DNA of 13,934 nt. Origin: Candidatus Jidaibacter sp. Lineage in GTDB: Bacteria > Pseudomonadota > Alphaproteobacteria > Rickettsiales > Midichloriaceae. The position numbers were made by a program, and so were the translations under genes. The first letter of the stretch is position 1, and the number at the start of each line of letters is the position of its first letter. The stretch is taken from NCBI GenBank assembly GCA_021298045.1, contig JAJTHY010000124.1, positions 1 to 13,934 of the forward strand, read 5' to 3'. Shown here piece by piece: positions 1-7,271 of this stretch. Below the pieces are notes generated by a model. That model was given only the letters and a program-made list of their open reading frames with translations. It had not been told where the DNA came from and did no database searches.

Positions 1-15
1 CGCTAATGCTACGCC

Positions 16-95
16 TTTTCAATAAATTTTCACCTATTTTGCCTTTGAAATATATCTATATTCCATGCGTAAAATAGGCAAAAATTTATGAGAAA
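16..95. repeat. 80-bp imperfect palindrome
   Basis: The segment folds on one axis between positions 55 and 56. Positions 22-30 pair with 81-89, 33-40 with 71-78 and 49-54 with 57-62, with a few mismatches and wobbles between; pairing resumes at 16-18 with 93-95. Between 22 and 89, 26 of 33 opposed positions are Watson-Crick and two more are G-T. This is far more than chance for a non-coding stretch. It resembles a miniature palindromic repeat; no open frame spans it usefully. Whether it recurs in the genome cannot be seen here. Confidence 0.7.
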
Positions 96-136
96 ATTCT
101 TGATTTTCGTACCCATTTTATAAGGGATTAGCTATA
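89..136 (-). repeat. Dispersed 48-bp repeat, copy 1
   Basis: Read on the minus strand, this begins TATAGCTAATCCC and ends with a small hairpin, GAAAAT-CAAGA-ATTTTC, followed by TCA. It aligns without gaps to 9106-9153 on the plus strand (38 of 48 identical, including 9 identical bases at the start and 19 of 20 at the end). Its first 14 bases also match 7126-7139. It abuts the palindrome at 16-95, so the two may form one larger element. Function is unknown. Confidence 0.65.
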
Positions 137-405
137 CATGAGGATTTGAGTACCGGAGCGACGACGCAATTTGCAGCAGAAGTAGAGTTTCTGAAGAGGT
201 CTATTGATCGGAGTACTCTTGGAATAACTTAGTTATTGCCCCACTTGCCTTAACCTCTTGACTTTTTTGTAGTTGAATCGGCTTTATAAGAATTTTTTGG
301 GCCAGCGCTTAGACTGACTATTTCAGCCGGTGGAGAATTATTGCAACTCTATCAAAAAGTCAATTTTTACCAAGTAGCGTTGCCGAAAGATGAACTTACA
401 TCTAA

Positions 406-1317
406 TTATTTTTGGGAAATGTTATTATACAGTTTTCCAGAAAATCTCGAAAAAGGAACCATCATCTCTACTGTATCAAAAACTTCAGGAGAAGCGAATA
501 GCCTTCTAAGCATCATATTATTAAGGTGGTGACCACATTTATGCGCTTCTATTTTTCCAATGACCCTATGCCCTGCTAAGTATAAATCTCCAACTAAATC
601 TAATAGCTTATGCTTGGCAAATTCATTTTTATAGCGCAATCCTTCAGGATTTAAAATTTCAGTTTCACTTACGCCTATCGCATTTTCTAGCGAACCACCG
701 CGTGCAAGCCCCATGTTTTTCAAGACCTCTATTTCTTTGACGAATCCAAAAGTTCTTGCCCTGCTAATTTCATGACCATAATTCCCACTCATTTCTGCAA
801 AGCTCGCTTTCTGGTAGCCAATCATCGGGTGGTTGAAGTCCACGGAGCATTCAACTGAAGGCTCATCTGAAGGTGAAAGCCTTACAAACTTATCAGCATC
901 TGTTATGCAAATTTCCTTTTTAATTTTTATGTATTTACGCATAGCGCCTTGAATTGCAACGCCAACTCTATCTACGGCTGCTACAAATGGAGCGCTGCTA
1001 CCATCCAGTATTGCCATTTCTTCGGCATTAACTTCTACTAAAGCATTGTCAATTCCTAGTCCCCAAAAAGCGGACATAATATGTTCAATGGTGGAAACTT
1101 TTAAACCAGATTCATTAGCTACAACAGTGCATAATTGGGTTTCCACTACATTCTCGTAGCTAGCTTTAATTAAATTATTTGATGAAACATCAACCCTTTT
1201 AAAAGTTATCCCGGAGTTAGCAGGAGCTGGCTTTATGGCCACATCCACAATCTTGCCACTATGGACACCGATGCCGCTGAGGCTCACTGGGTTTTTTACT
1301 GTCTGTTGAAAATACAT
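406..1317 (-). CDS. lpxC: UDP-3-O-acyl-N-acetylglucosamine deacetylase
   Basis: LpxC removes the acetyl group from UDP-3-O-acyl-GlcNAc, the first committed step of lipid A synthesis, using a catalytic zinc ion. The protein starts MYFQQTVKNPV and shows the family's G-x-G-V-H-S-G. The catalytic Glu78 and zinc ligand His79 lie in TIEHIMSA, the HKLLD motif supplies His236 and Asp240, and His263 (CGHHLNN) matches the catalytic base. With the start at 1317, Glu78 and His79 carry exactly the E. coli numbers and the later residues are offset by two. An in-frame ATG at 1347 would add 10 residues unlike the family, and the predicted promoter leaves only about 9 nt before it. About 303 residues is normal. 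It is transcribed separately from kdsA-smpB, though all three share a strand. The identification is secure; the start is likely. Confidence 0.96.
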   Translation of the reverse strand: MYFQQTVKNPVSLSGIGVHSGKIVDVAIKPAPANSGITFKRVDVSSNNLIKASYENVVETQLCTVVANESGLKVSTIEHIMSAFWGLGIDNALVEVNAEEMAILDGSSAPFVAAVDRVGVAIQGAMRKYIKIKKEICITDADKFVRLSPSDEPSVECSVDFNHPMIGYQKASFAEMSGNYGHEISRARTFGFVKEIEVLKNMGLARGGSLENAIGVSETEILNPEGLRYKNEFAKHKLLDLVGDLYLAGHRVIGKIEAHKCGHHLNNMMLRRLFASPEVFDTVEMMVPFSRFSGKLYNNISQK

Positions 1318-1362
1318 AGCGCAATAAAATGTGTTCACTAACTGCATAATAGCAGTTTAGCC

Positions 1363-1392
1363 ATTAGACGGGCAACCAATGAAATATGACAA
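1363..1392 (-). promoter_or_regulatory. Predicted lpxC promoter
   Basis: On the minus strand TTGTCA (1392-1387, five of six to consensus) is followed after 18 nt by TCTAAT (1368-1363, five of six). Transcription would start near 1356, giving a leader of about 39 nt to the ATG at 1317. Prediction from sequence only. Confidence 0.45.
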
Positions 1393-1400
1393 AATGTTGC

Positions 1401-1421
1401 AATAGCCTTGCAAGGGCTATT
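1401..1421 (-). terminator. Possible hairpin terminator after smpB
   Basis: AATAGCC (1401-1407) pairs perfectly with GGCTATT (1415-1421) around a short loop, 36 nt past the smpB stop and just upstream of the lpxC promoter. The T-run that should follow on the minus strand is weak (a TTTT several bases later), so it may attenuate or protect the mRNA rather than terminate fully. Confidence 0.35.
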
Positions 1422-1457
1422 CGGTCTGTAATGCTTTAGTTTTAACACCTAGACCTT

Positions 1458-1928
1458 CTAAGAAGCCATAATCCTCGCCTTCTCGCGCTTCCAATCTGCC
1501 TGTTTTATCGACTCGCGCTTGTCATATTCTTTTTTGCCGCGCACCACGGCGATTTCGAGTTTGGCAATATTTTTATTGTTAAAGTAAACGGAGAGGGGAA
1601 CTATAGTCACGCCCTTGGTTTTAATCATGCCAATGAGCTTTTTAATTTGGCGTTTGTGCAATAACAGCTTTCTTGTGCGCCTTGGTGAGTGGTTGAAAGC
1701 TGTTGCTGCTTTGTCATACTCTGGAATATATGAATTTATCAGCATCATTGCCCCATTTTCATGGTCTACATAGGCATCATTAATATTCACATCATGCGCC
1801 CTCAGCGATTTTGCTTCGCTTCCAACCAGAACAATCCCAGCCTCTAATGTTTCATCGATGAAATAATCATATTTGGCCTTTCGGTTGTAAACGATAACTT
1901 TCTTGTAATCTTGAGGTCTACGAGCCAT
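1458..1928 (-). CDS. smpB: SsrA-binding protein SmpB
   Basis: SmpB binds tmRNA and delivers it to stalled ribosomes in trans-translation. The 156-residue product has the family landmarks in order: NRKAKYDYFI (about 15-24), the GSEAKSLR turn (about 36-43), the basic HSPRRTRKLLLHK segment (about 80-92), and the tail GKKEYDKRESIKQADWKRE that enters the mRNA channel. Length is typical. The start follows the kdsA stop by one base, so the two are almost certainly co-transcribed and probably translationally coupled; an AAGG lies about 8 nt before the ATG. The tmRNA gene itself is not in this window. In many alphaproteobacteria smpB neighbours dapA instead, so the kdsA linkage is worth noting. Confidence 0.97.
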   Translation of the reverse strand: MARRPQDYKKVIVYNRKAKYDYFIDETLEAGIVLVGSEAKSLRAHDVNINDAYVDHENGAMMLINSYIPEYDKAATAFNHSPRRTRKLLLHKRQIKKLIGMIKTKGVTIVPLSVYFNNKNIAKLEIAVVRGKKEYDKRESIKQADWKREKARIMAS

Positions 1929-1929
1929 T

Positions 1930-2757
1930 TTAAGCCTTTTTAGCTAAAGTATCAAATTCCCAAATGCGCTTCAAGAAGTCTTCAAGCCCAGTAAATGAAA
2001 GCATATTAGGGCCATCGCTTGGAGCATTATCCGGGTCTGGATGCGTTTCTATAAAGAGCGCTGCAATCCCGATAGCCGCAGCTGCAGTGGCAACAGTTTT
2101 CACAAATTTGCGCTCCCCACCAGTAGAGCCACCAAGCCCTCCCGGTTCTTGAACGGAATGCGTTGCATCAAACACTACAGGGTATCCAGTTTCCTTCATT
2201 ATATCCAAAGCTCGCATATCGTTGATCAAGCGGTTATAACCAAATGTCACACCCCTTTCGGTTAGCATAATATTAGTATTACCGGTTGAAGCAATTTTAT
2301 CAGCAACATTCTTCATGTCCCACGGAGCTAAAAATTGGCCTTTTTTCACGTTCACGACTTTGCCTGTATTACCAGCTGCAATAAGCAAATCGGTTTGCCT
2401 GCACAAAAAAGCAGGGATTTGCAAGACATCAGCAACCTTGGCCACTTCTTCAACTTGTGACTCTTTGTGTACATCTGTAATAACAGGGCAGCCAAATTTT
2501 TGCTTTATTTCCTCAAGTACTGGTAAAGCGGACTCAAGCCCTATCCCACGCTTACCGGAAATGGAAGAGCGATTAGCTTTGTCAAAAGAAGTTTTATAAA
2601 TCAACTTGATGCCAAGTTTATTGGCAACTTTTGTAAGATAGTCTGCGCATTCTATAGCGTGCTCTCTAGATTCCATCTGGCAAGGGCCAGCAATTAAGAT
2701 CATCGGTAAATGGTTGCCGATTTCTATGTTGCCAATTTTTATAGTGCGAGGATGCAT
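1930..2757 (-). CDS. kdsA: 3-deoxy-8-phosphooctulonate (Kdo8P) synthase
   Basis: KdsA condenses phosphoenolpyruvate with arabinose 5-phosphate to give Kdo 8-phosphate, the precursor of the Kdo of LPS inner core, in the cytoplasm. The 275-residue protein is a single TIM-barrel synthase with IAGPCQMES, YKTSFDKANRSS, VITDVH, KKGQFLAPWDMK, FDATHSVQ and the end motif HPDPDNAPSDGPN. It carries AGPC where E. coli has an Asn, which marks the metal-dependent class. Cys26, His200, Glu237 and Asp248 have the same spacing (174, 37, 11) as the metal ligands Cys11, His185, Glu222 and Asp233 of the Aquifex enzyme. It leads a kdsA-smpB unit. No clear Shine-Dalgarno precedes the ATG, but the start fits the family length. 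Confidence 0.97.
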   Translation of the reverse strand: MHPRTIKIGNIEIGNHLPMILIAGPCQMESREHAIECADYLTKVANKLGIKLIYKTSFDKANRSSISGKRGIGLESALPVLEEIKQKFGCPVITDVHKESQVEEVAKVADVLQIPAFLCRQTDLLIAAGNTGKVVNVKKGQFLAPWDMKNVADKIASTGNTNIMLTERGVTFGYNRLINDMRALDIMKETGYPVVFDATHSVQEPGGLGGSTGGERKFVKTVATAAAAIGIAALFIETHPDPDNAPSDGPNMLSFTGLEDFLKRIWEFDTLAKKA

Positions 2758-2826
2758 AATTTTTAAATAGATTGTATATACGTTTGCGATTATAAACCGA
2801 GTATAACAATAAATAAATAAGTTCTT
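2758..2826. promoter_or_regulatory. Divergent kdsA/folC promoter region
   Basis: This AT-rich 69-bp spacer separates two divergent genes and must hold at least one promoter. A perfect minus-strand TATAAT (2794-2789) is the best -10 for kdsA, and overlaps a plus-strand TATAAA (2791-2796); TATAAC at 2802-2807 is another plus-strand candidate for folC. No well-spaced -35 stands out for either direction. An exact promoter call is not supported. Confidence 0.4.
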
Positions 2827-4110
2827 ATGGTTTATCTACCGCATTGGCCAATACCGCATGTGAAAACTGATATAATGCTAGGGCTAGATCGAGTACAAGA
2901 ATTATTAGCTCGCCTTGGTAACCCTCAAAACAAGCTGCCTCCGGTTATCCATGTGGCGGGTACCAATGGCAAAGGTTCAACAGTTGCTTATCTAAAGAGC
3001 ATCTTTGAACACTCTGGTTATAAAGTGCATAGATATATCTCTCCTCATCTCAGTAGGTTTAACGAGCGTATAATGCTAAGTGGGCAAGAAATTACAGATA
3101 GCTATTTATATGAAATTATGGAAGAAACCAGGCTACAAGCGGAAGGGGTTCATACGACATTTTTTGAAGCAACTACCGCTGCAGCCTTTCTTGCTTTTTC
3201 GCGCGCACCGGCTGATGTTTTGCTGCTTGAGGTTGGCATGGGTGGCAGAATGGATGCTACCAATGTTATTGATAACCCACTGCTTTCCGTGATAACTCCA
3301 ATTAGCTTTGACCATGTGGAATATCTAGGCGACACTATTGCTAAAATAGCTTATGAAAAAGCTGGCATTATTAAGCCTGGATGCCCGTGTGTTTCATCAT
3401 GGCAAATGAGTGAAGCGCTAGAGGTTATAGAGCAAAAATGCCAAGATGTAAGCGCCGAACTATTCGCCTGCGGTAGAGATTGGAATTTTGAAGTGAATGA
3501 GGCAGGGTTCATATTTCATGATTTCTTGAACAAAAATAGCATACAAATGCCACATCCTTCGCTTTTGGGATTACACCAGATAGTCAACGCTTCAGCGGCG
3601 GTGGCTTCATGCATGAAATATTTAAGCAAAAGTTTTGATATCAGCACAAGCAATATCCAAGCCGGACTTGCCAACACTTTTTGGCCAGCCCGTATGCAAA
3701 AAATCACCTCTGGGACCCTTTATCAAATGTTACCGGAAGGATTTGAACTTTGGGTGGATGGCGCGCACAACACTGGGGGAGCGCAGATGATCTCTGCGAC
3801 CATAGCCAATTTGTGGCAAGATAAACCAACCTATCTTATCAATGGGCGTACAGGTGAAAGGGATATAAAGGGCTTCCTTGAATATTTCAAAGGTATAGTA
3901 AAACTTGTGTGTGGAGTTAAAGTTGTTAGCGAGCCAAAGGGCGAAAAAGCGGAAAACATAGCAGCTGGCGCCCGGGAGTTAGGCTTTGAGGCATACGCTT
4001 GCGATAGCTTGTCAGATGCGGTGAAACTTATCATATCTAAGGCGGATCGTCCATCACGCATATTAATAGCAGGGTCTTTATATCTTGCTAGCGATGTTAG
4101 TATTAGTTGA
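2827..4110 (+). CDS. folC: Bifunctional folylpolyglutamate/dihydrofolate synthase
   Basis: FolC is a Mur-ligase-type ATP-dependent enzyme that adds glutamate to dihydropteroate and/or extends the polyglutamate tail of folates. The 427-residue protein shows the expected hW...LGLDRVQELLARLG opening, the P-loop GTNGKGS (45-51), SPHLSRFNERI, the E-V-G-M-G-G-R-x-D-A-T-N motif (about 135-146), ITPISFDHVEYLG, AYEKAGIIKPG, and the C-terminal-domain WVDGAHNTGGA and INGRTGERD. The start at 2827 is favoured because the next Met (17) would remove the conserved N-terminal segment; no good Shine-Dalgarno is seen. It is followed after 53 bp by uvrA on the same strand. FolC alone does not show de novo folate synthesis, since it also retains scavenged folate in the cell. 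Confidence 0.95.
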   Translation: MVYLPHWPIPHVKTDIMLGLDRVQELLARLGNPQNKLPPVIHVAGTNGKGSTVAYLKSIFEHSGYKVHRYISPHLSRFNERIMLSGQEITDSYLYEIMEETRLQAEGVHTTFFEATTAAAFLAFSRAPADVLLLEVGMGGRMDATNVIDNPLLSVITPISFDHVEYLGDTIAKIAYEKAGIIKPGCPCVSSWQMSEALEVIEQKCQDVSAELFACGRDWNFEVNEAGFIFHDFLNKNSIQMPHPSLLGLHQIVNASAAVASCMKYLSKSFDISTSNIQAGLANTFWPARMQKITSGTLYQMLPEGFELWVDGAHNTGGAQMISATIANLWQDKPTYLINGRTGERDIKGFLEYFKGIVKLVCGVKVVSEPKGEKAENIAAGARELGFEAYACDSLSDAVKLIISKADRPSRILIAGSLYLASDVSIS

Positions 4111-4134
4111 ATATTACAAGATCGCTGTTATACT
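4107..4134 (+). promoter_or_regulatory. Predicted uvrA promoter
   Basis: TTGAAT (4107-4112), overlapping the folC stop codon, is followed after 16 nt by TATACT (4129-4134). This would give a leader of about 23 nt. I see no GTTC-N7-GTTC, the alphaproteobacterial LexA box, so SOS control is not supported by the sequence. Confidence 0.4.
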
Positions 4135-4163
4135 TTTCACATTAAAATTGTAGTTGGTTATAG

Positions 4164-7073
4164 ATGAGCTCAAACTTTATAAGCGTCCGCGGTGCGAAAG
4201 TACATAACCTAAAAAATGTAACTGTTGATATTCCAAAGAACCAGTTGGTAGTAGTTACAGGCGTTTCTGGCTCTGGTAAATCTTCTTTAGCTTTTGATAC
4301 TGTATATGCAGAAGGGCAGCGTCGTTATGTGGAGAGCTTATCTGCATACGCTAGGCAATTCTTAGAAATTCAGGATAAGCCCGATGTGGAATCGATAACT
4401 GGCCTCTCTCCAGCAATCGCTATTGATCAGAAAACAACTTCACGAAATCCTCGCTCTACCGTTTCTACAGCTACTGAAATTTATGATTACCTAAGGCTAT
4501 TATATGCCCGCATCGGAGTTCCATATTCTGAAGCCACTGGTAAGCCCATTGAAAAGCAAACTCCATCGCAGATTGTGGAAATAATTAATAAACTCCCTAA
4601 AGAAACCCGTCTTTACATTTTAGCACCTATAGTAAAAGGCCAAAAGGGTGAGCATAGAAAAGAGTTTTTGAATTTGCAAAAACAAGGATTCCAGCGCATT
4701 AAAATCGATGGTAATTTCTATGAGTTTGACGAACTGCCAGCACTTGATAAAAACCTTAAGCACGATATTGAAGTAGTAGTAGATAGATTAGAAATTGGGG
4801 AAGAGCTGGGCAATAGACTTGCTGATAGTGTTGAAACAGGAATCAAATTAGGCGGTGGATTACTGCACGTTGAAATAGCGTCCTTGCCAGAGGATTATGA
4901 AGGGGAGCATCAGCTAGGATCCATCCTAACATTTTCGGAAAAATTTGCCTGCCCTATTACAGGGTTTACTCTTACAGAAATAGAGCCAAGAATTTTTTCT
5001 TTCAATAGTCCTTACGGAGCATGCCCTTCTTGTGATGGCCTTGGTACGGAAGTATATTTTGATCCTGATCTTGTTATAGCTGAGTCAAAGCTAAGTATCA
5101 AGGAAGGGGCTATTGCACCTTGGCACAAAACCACCTCAAAATACTCCAATGGGCCTAATAGATTTTATATGCAAACTTTAGAATCTTTGGCGCAACATTA
5201 TGGATTTAGCATTTACACTCCTTATGAAGACTTACCTGAAGAAGTTAAAAAGGTTGTTCTTTATGGCTCTGGCGATGAGGAAATTGCATTTAGGTACGAT
5301 GATGGCTTTAGAAAAAACACTCTCAAAAAGCCTTTTGAGGGAGTTATTAAATATCTTGAGGAAAGGGCGAAGAAAACCGAAAGTGATTATGTAAGGGAGG
5401 AGATGTCCAAATATCAGAGCAATAAAGCTTGTAGCGCTTGTGATGGTATGCGGCTAAAAAAGGAATCTCTGTGCGTTAAGATTGCTAATGTTAATATAGG
5501 TGAAATCTGCCGCTTAACAATTACTGAGGCGGTTAAGTGGTTTGAAACGGTGGATAAGAAACTTTCTGATAAGCATAACCAGATCGCTGAACGAGTGTTG
5601 AAGGAGATTAGAAGGCGTCTTGGGTTTTTGCATGATGTAGGGTTAGAATATCTAACTTTGAACCGCCAGTCTGGGACTTTATCTGGTGGAGAAAGCCAAA
5701 GAATTAGGTTGGCTTCTCAGATAGGATCTGGACTTTCAGGTGTGTTATACGTATTAGATGAGCCATCAATAGGTCTGCATCAATGCGATAATGACAGGCT
5801 TTTAAATACGCTAAAGAATTTGCGTGATTTAGGAAACTCCGTTGTGGTGGTAGAGCATGATGAAGATACCATGCGCTCTTCTGATTATATAATAGACGTT
5901 GGGCCAGGTGCTGGTATTCATGGTGGGAATATTATAGCAGTGGGCACACCAGAAGAAATCGCTGGTAATGACTCAAGTATTACTGGGCAGTATCTATCGG
6001 GTGCAAAATTTATTCCTGTGCCAAAAACTCGTAGACCTGGGCTTCGTAATAAATTTATTGAAATAAAAGGTGCAAGGGCAAACAATTTGCAAAATGTTGA
6101 TGTAAAAATGCCTTTGGGAACTTTTGTGGCGGTTACTGGTGTTTCTGGTTCTGGTAAGTCCAGCCTAACAATCCATACTCTTTATAAAGCTGCCGTGAAA
6201 AGGTTGCATGGCGCCAAGGCTAGTCCTGGCCCACATGACCTAATAACTGGGTTTGAATATGTAGATAAAGTTATTGAGATAGATCAGTCTCCAATTGGAC
6301 GCACACCTAGATCTAACCCCGCAACATACACTGGTGCATTTACGCCTATACGCGATTGGTTCTCTGCAATTAGCGAAGCTAAAGTTAGAGGTTATAAACC
6401 TGGCCGTTTTTCCTTTAACGTTAAAGGTGGAAGGTGTGAAGCTTGTGAGGGCGACGGCGTAATAAAAATAGAAATGCACTTTTTGCCTGACGTATATGTA
6501 AAATGTGAAGAGTGCGCAGGCAAGAGATATAACAAGGAAACCCTGGAAATTAAATATAAGGGATGTTCAATTGCAGATGTTTTAGATATGACCGTAGATG
6601 TTGCTGAGGAATTCTTTCGCAAGGTTCCGCTAATCCACGAAAAGCTAATTGCTTTGCAGGAAGTTGGGCTAGGCTATATGAAGGTGGGGCAATCAGCAAC
6701 CACACTTTCTGGCGGTGAGGCGCAAAGGGTTAAACTCGCAAAAGAGCTTTCACGCAAATCTACAGGGAGAACTTTATACATACTAGATGAGCCAACCACA
6801 GGGTTGCACACCGATGATATAGGAAAACTACTCAAGGTTTTGCATACTCTAGTGGATGCTGGAAACACGGTTGTGGTGATTGAGCATAATTTGGACGTGA
6901 TTAAGACAGCAGATTATGTAGTAGATATAGGTCCGTATGGCGGGGATAAAGGTGGAAAATTAGTTGCATGTGGAACTCCAGAGGAGGTTGCTACTTCTAA
7001 AGAGAGCGTTACAGGAAGCTATTTAAAGCGTTATTTGAATAGCGATAATCAACCATTAGCGCAAGCTGGGTGA
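4164..7073 (+). CDS. uvrA: Excinuclease ABC subunit A
   Basis: UvrA is the damage-sensing ATPase of nucleotide excision repair; it loads UvrB on lesions. The 969-residue protein has two ABC modules: Walker A at 33-41 (GVSGSGKSS) and 659-667 (same motif), and signatures LSGGESQR from 506 and LSGGEAQR from 848, each followed by a Walker B LDEP and a GLH segment. The C-terminal zinc finger is intact (Cys758, 761, 781, 784). A central CSAC pair lies at 423/426. In the first zinc module Cys263, Cys287 and Cys290 are present but the fourth expected Cys is Thr266 (CPITGF against CPICGY in E. coli). From memory, many alphaproteobacterial UvrAs read CPVSGFT here, so this is probably a lineage trait. 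Length is slightly above the usual 940-960. uvrB and uvrC are not nearby. No strong Shine-Dalgarno is seen. Confidence 0.98.
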   Translation: MSSNFISVRGAKVHNLKNVTVDIPKNQLVVVTGVSGSGKSSLAFDTVYAEGQRRYVESLSAYARQFLEIQDKPDVESITGLSPAIAIDQKTTSRNPRSTVSTATEIYDYLRLLYARIGVPYSEATGKPIEKQTPSQIVEIINKLPKETRLYILAPIVKGQKGEHRKEFLNLQKQGFQRIKIDGNFYEFDELPALDKNLKHDIEVVVDRLEIGEELGNRLADSVETGIKLGGGLLHVEIASLPEDYEGEHQLGSILTFSEKFACPITGFTLTEIEPRIFSFNSPYGACPSCDGLGTEVYFDPDLVIAESKLSIKEGAIAPWHKTTSKYSNGPNRFYMQTLESLAQHYGFSIYTPYEDLPEEVKKVVLYGSGDEEIAFRYDDGFRKNTLKKPFEGVIKYLEERAKKTESDYVREEMSKYQSNKACSACDGMRLKKESLCVKIANVNIGEICRLTITEAVKWFETVDKKLSDKHNQIAERVLKEIRRRLGFLHDVGLEYLTLNRQSGTLSGGESQRIRLASQIGSGLSGVLYVLDEPSIGLHQCDNDRLLNTLKNLRDLGNSVVVVEHDEDTMRSSDYIIDVGPGAGIHGGNIIAVGTPEEIAGNDSSITGQYLSGAKFIPVPKTRRPGLRNKFIEIKGARANNLQNVDVKMPLGTFVAVTGVSGSGKSSLTIHTLYKAAVKRLHGAKASPGPHDLITGFEYVDKVIEIDQSPIGRTPRSNPATYTGAFTPIRDWFSAISEAKVRGYKPGRFSFNVKGGRCEACEGDGVIKIEMHFLPDVYVKCEECAGKRYNKETLEIKYKGCSIADVLDMTVDVAEEFFRKVPLIHEKLIALQEVGLGYMKVGQSATTLSGGEAQRVKLAKELSRKSTGRTLYILDEPTTGLHTDDIGKLLKVLHTLVDAGNTVVVIEHNLDVIKTADYVVDIGPYGGDKGGKLVACGTPEEVATSKESVTGSYLKRYLNSDNQPLAQAG

Positions 7074-7095
7074 ACTAGTCTGTCCGTCAAAACTC

Positions 7096-7139
7096 TGAAA
7101 ATTTCTCTGGGCGATATGAAATCCTAGGGATTAGCTATA
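7096..7139 (-). repeat. Dispersed repeat, partial copy 3
   Basis: On the minus strand this begins TATAGCTAATCCCT, identical over 14 bases to copy 1 (136-123), then diverges, and ends GAAATTTTCA about where copies 1 and 2 have their ATTTTCTCA hairpin arm (offset two bases). It sits 23 nt after the uvrA stop. Membership is less certain than for the other pair because the middle is not alignable. Confidence 0.45.
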
Positions 7140-7214
7140 TTAAGTTATCTGAGTTTAATAGCGTCAAATTTCCAAAGGAGCAATAGGCATCAGTTTTAAT
7201 GTACACAAAATTAC

Positions 7215-7247
7215 TTGCATGACTTCTTGATGGTTACTATCATCAAG
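7215..7247 (+). promoter_or_regulatory. Possible promoter and hairpin before the TAXI gene
   Basis: TTGCAT (7215-7220) and TATCAT (7238-7243, five of six to consensus) are 17 nt apart, giving a start near 7250 and a short leader to the ATG at 7272. The same stretch contains a perfect 7-bp inverted repeat, CTTGATG (7226-7232) and CATCAAG (7241-7247), over the spacer and -10, which could be an operator for a dimeric regulator. The -35 match is weak. Confidence 0.3.
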
Positions 7248-7271
7248 TACATAAGAGTTTTATTTATTAAC

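Larger units (their letters stand above)
1..405. other. Gene-free region downstream of lpxC
   Basis: No convincing gene is seen. The stretch holds a long palindrome (16-95), a dispersed repeat copy (89-136), and a GC-richer segment at about 147-205. One plus frame is open from 104 to the stop near 232 (about 42 codons, no ATG start, reading ...HEDLSTGATTQFAAEVEFLK...), which may be a gene remnant or part of a repeat. A small AATAAC/GTTATT inverted repeat lies at 223-237 without a T-run. I found no tRNA cloverleaf and no clear terminator for lpxC. Confidence 0.6.

Noticed and set aside
341..532. 63-codon plus-strand open frame at the 3' end of lpxC
   Set aside because: Mostly antisense to lpxC, with no known family and no ribosome site.
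1318..1347. Upstream lpxC start at 1347
   Set aside because: The 10 extra residues do not fit the family; the start at 1317 gives Glu78/His79 the E. coli numbering and leaves a sensible leader after the predicted promoter.
4111..4163. LexA/SOS box before uvrA
   Set aside because: No GTTC-N7-GTTC or related motif is present in the spacer.
7215..7271. N-terminal extension of the TAXI protein from the ATG at 7215
   Set aside because: It would place 19 residues before an obvious signal peptide and overlaps a predicted promoter; the ATG at 7272 explains the protein better.
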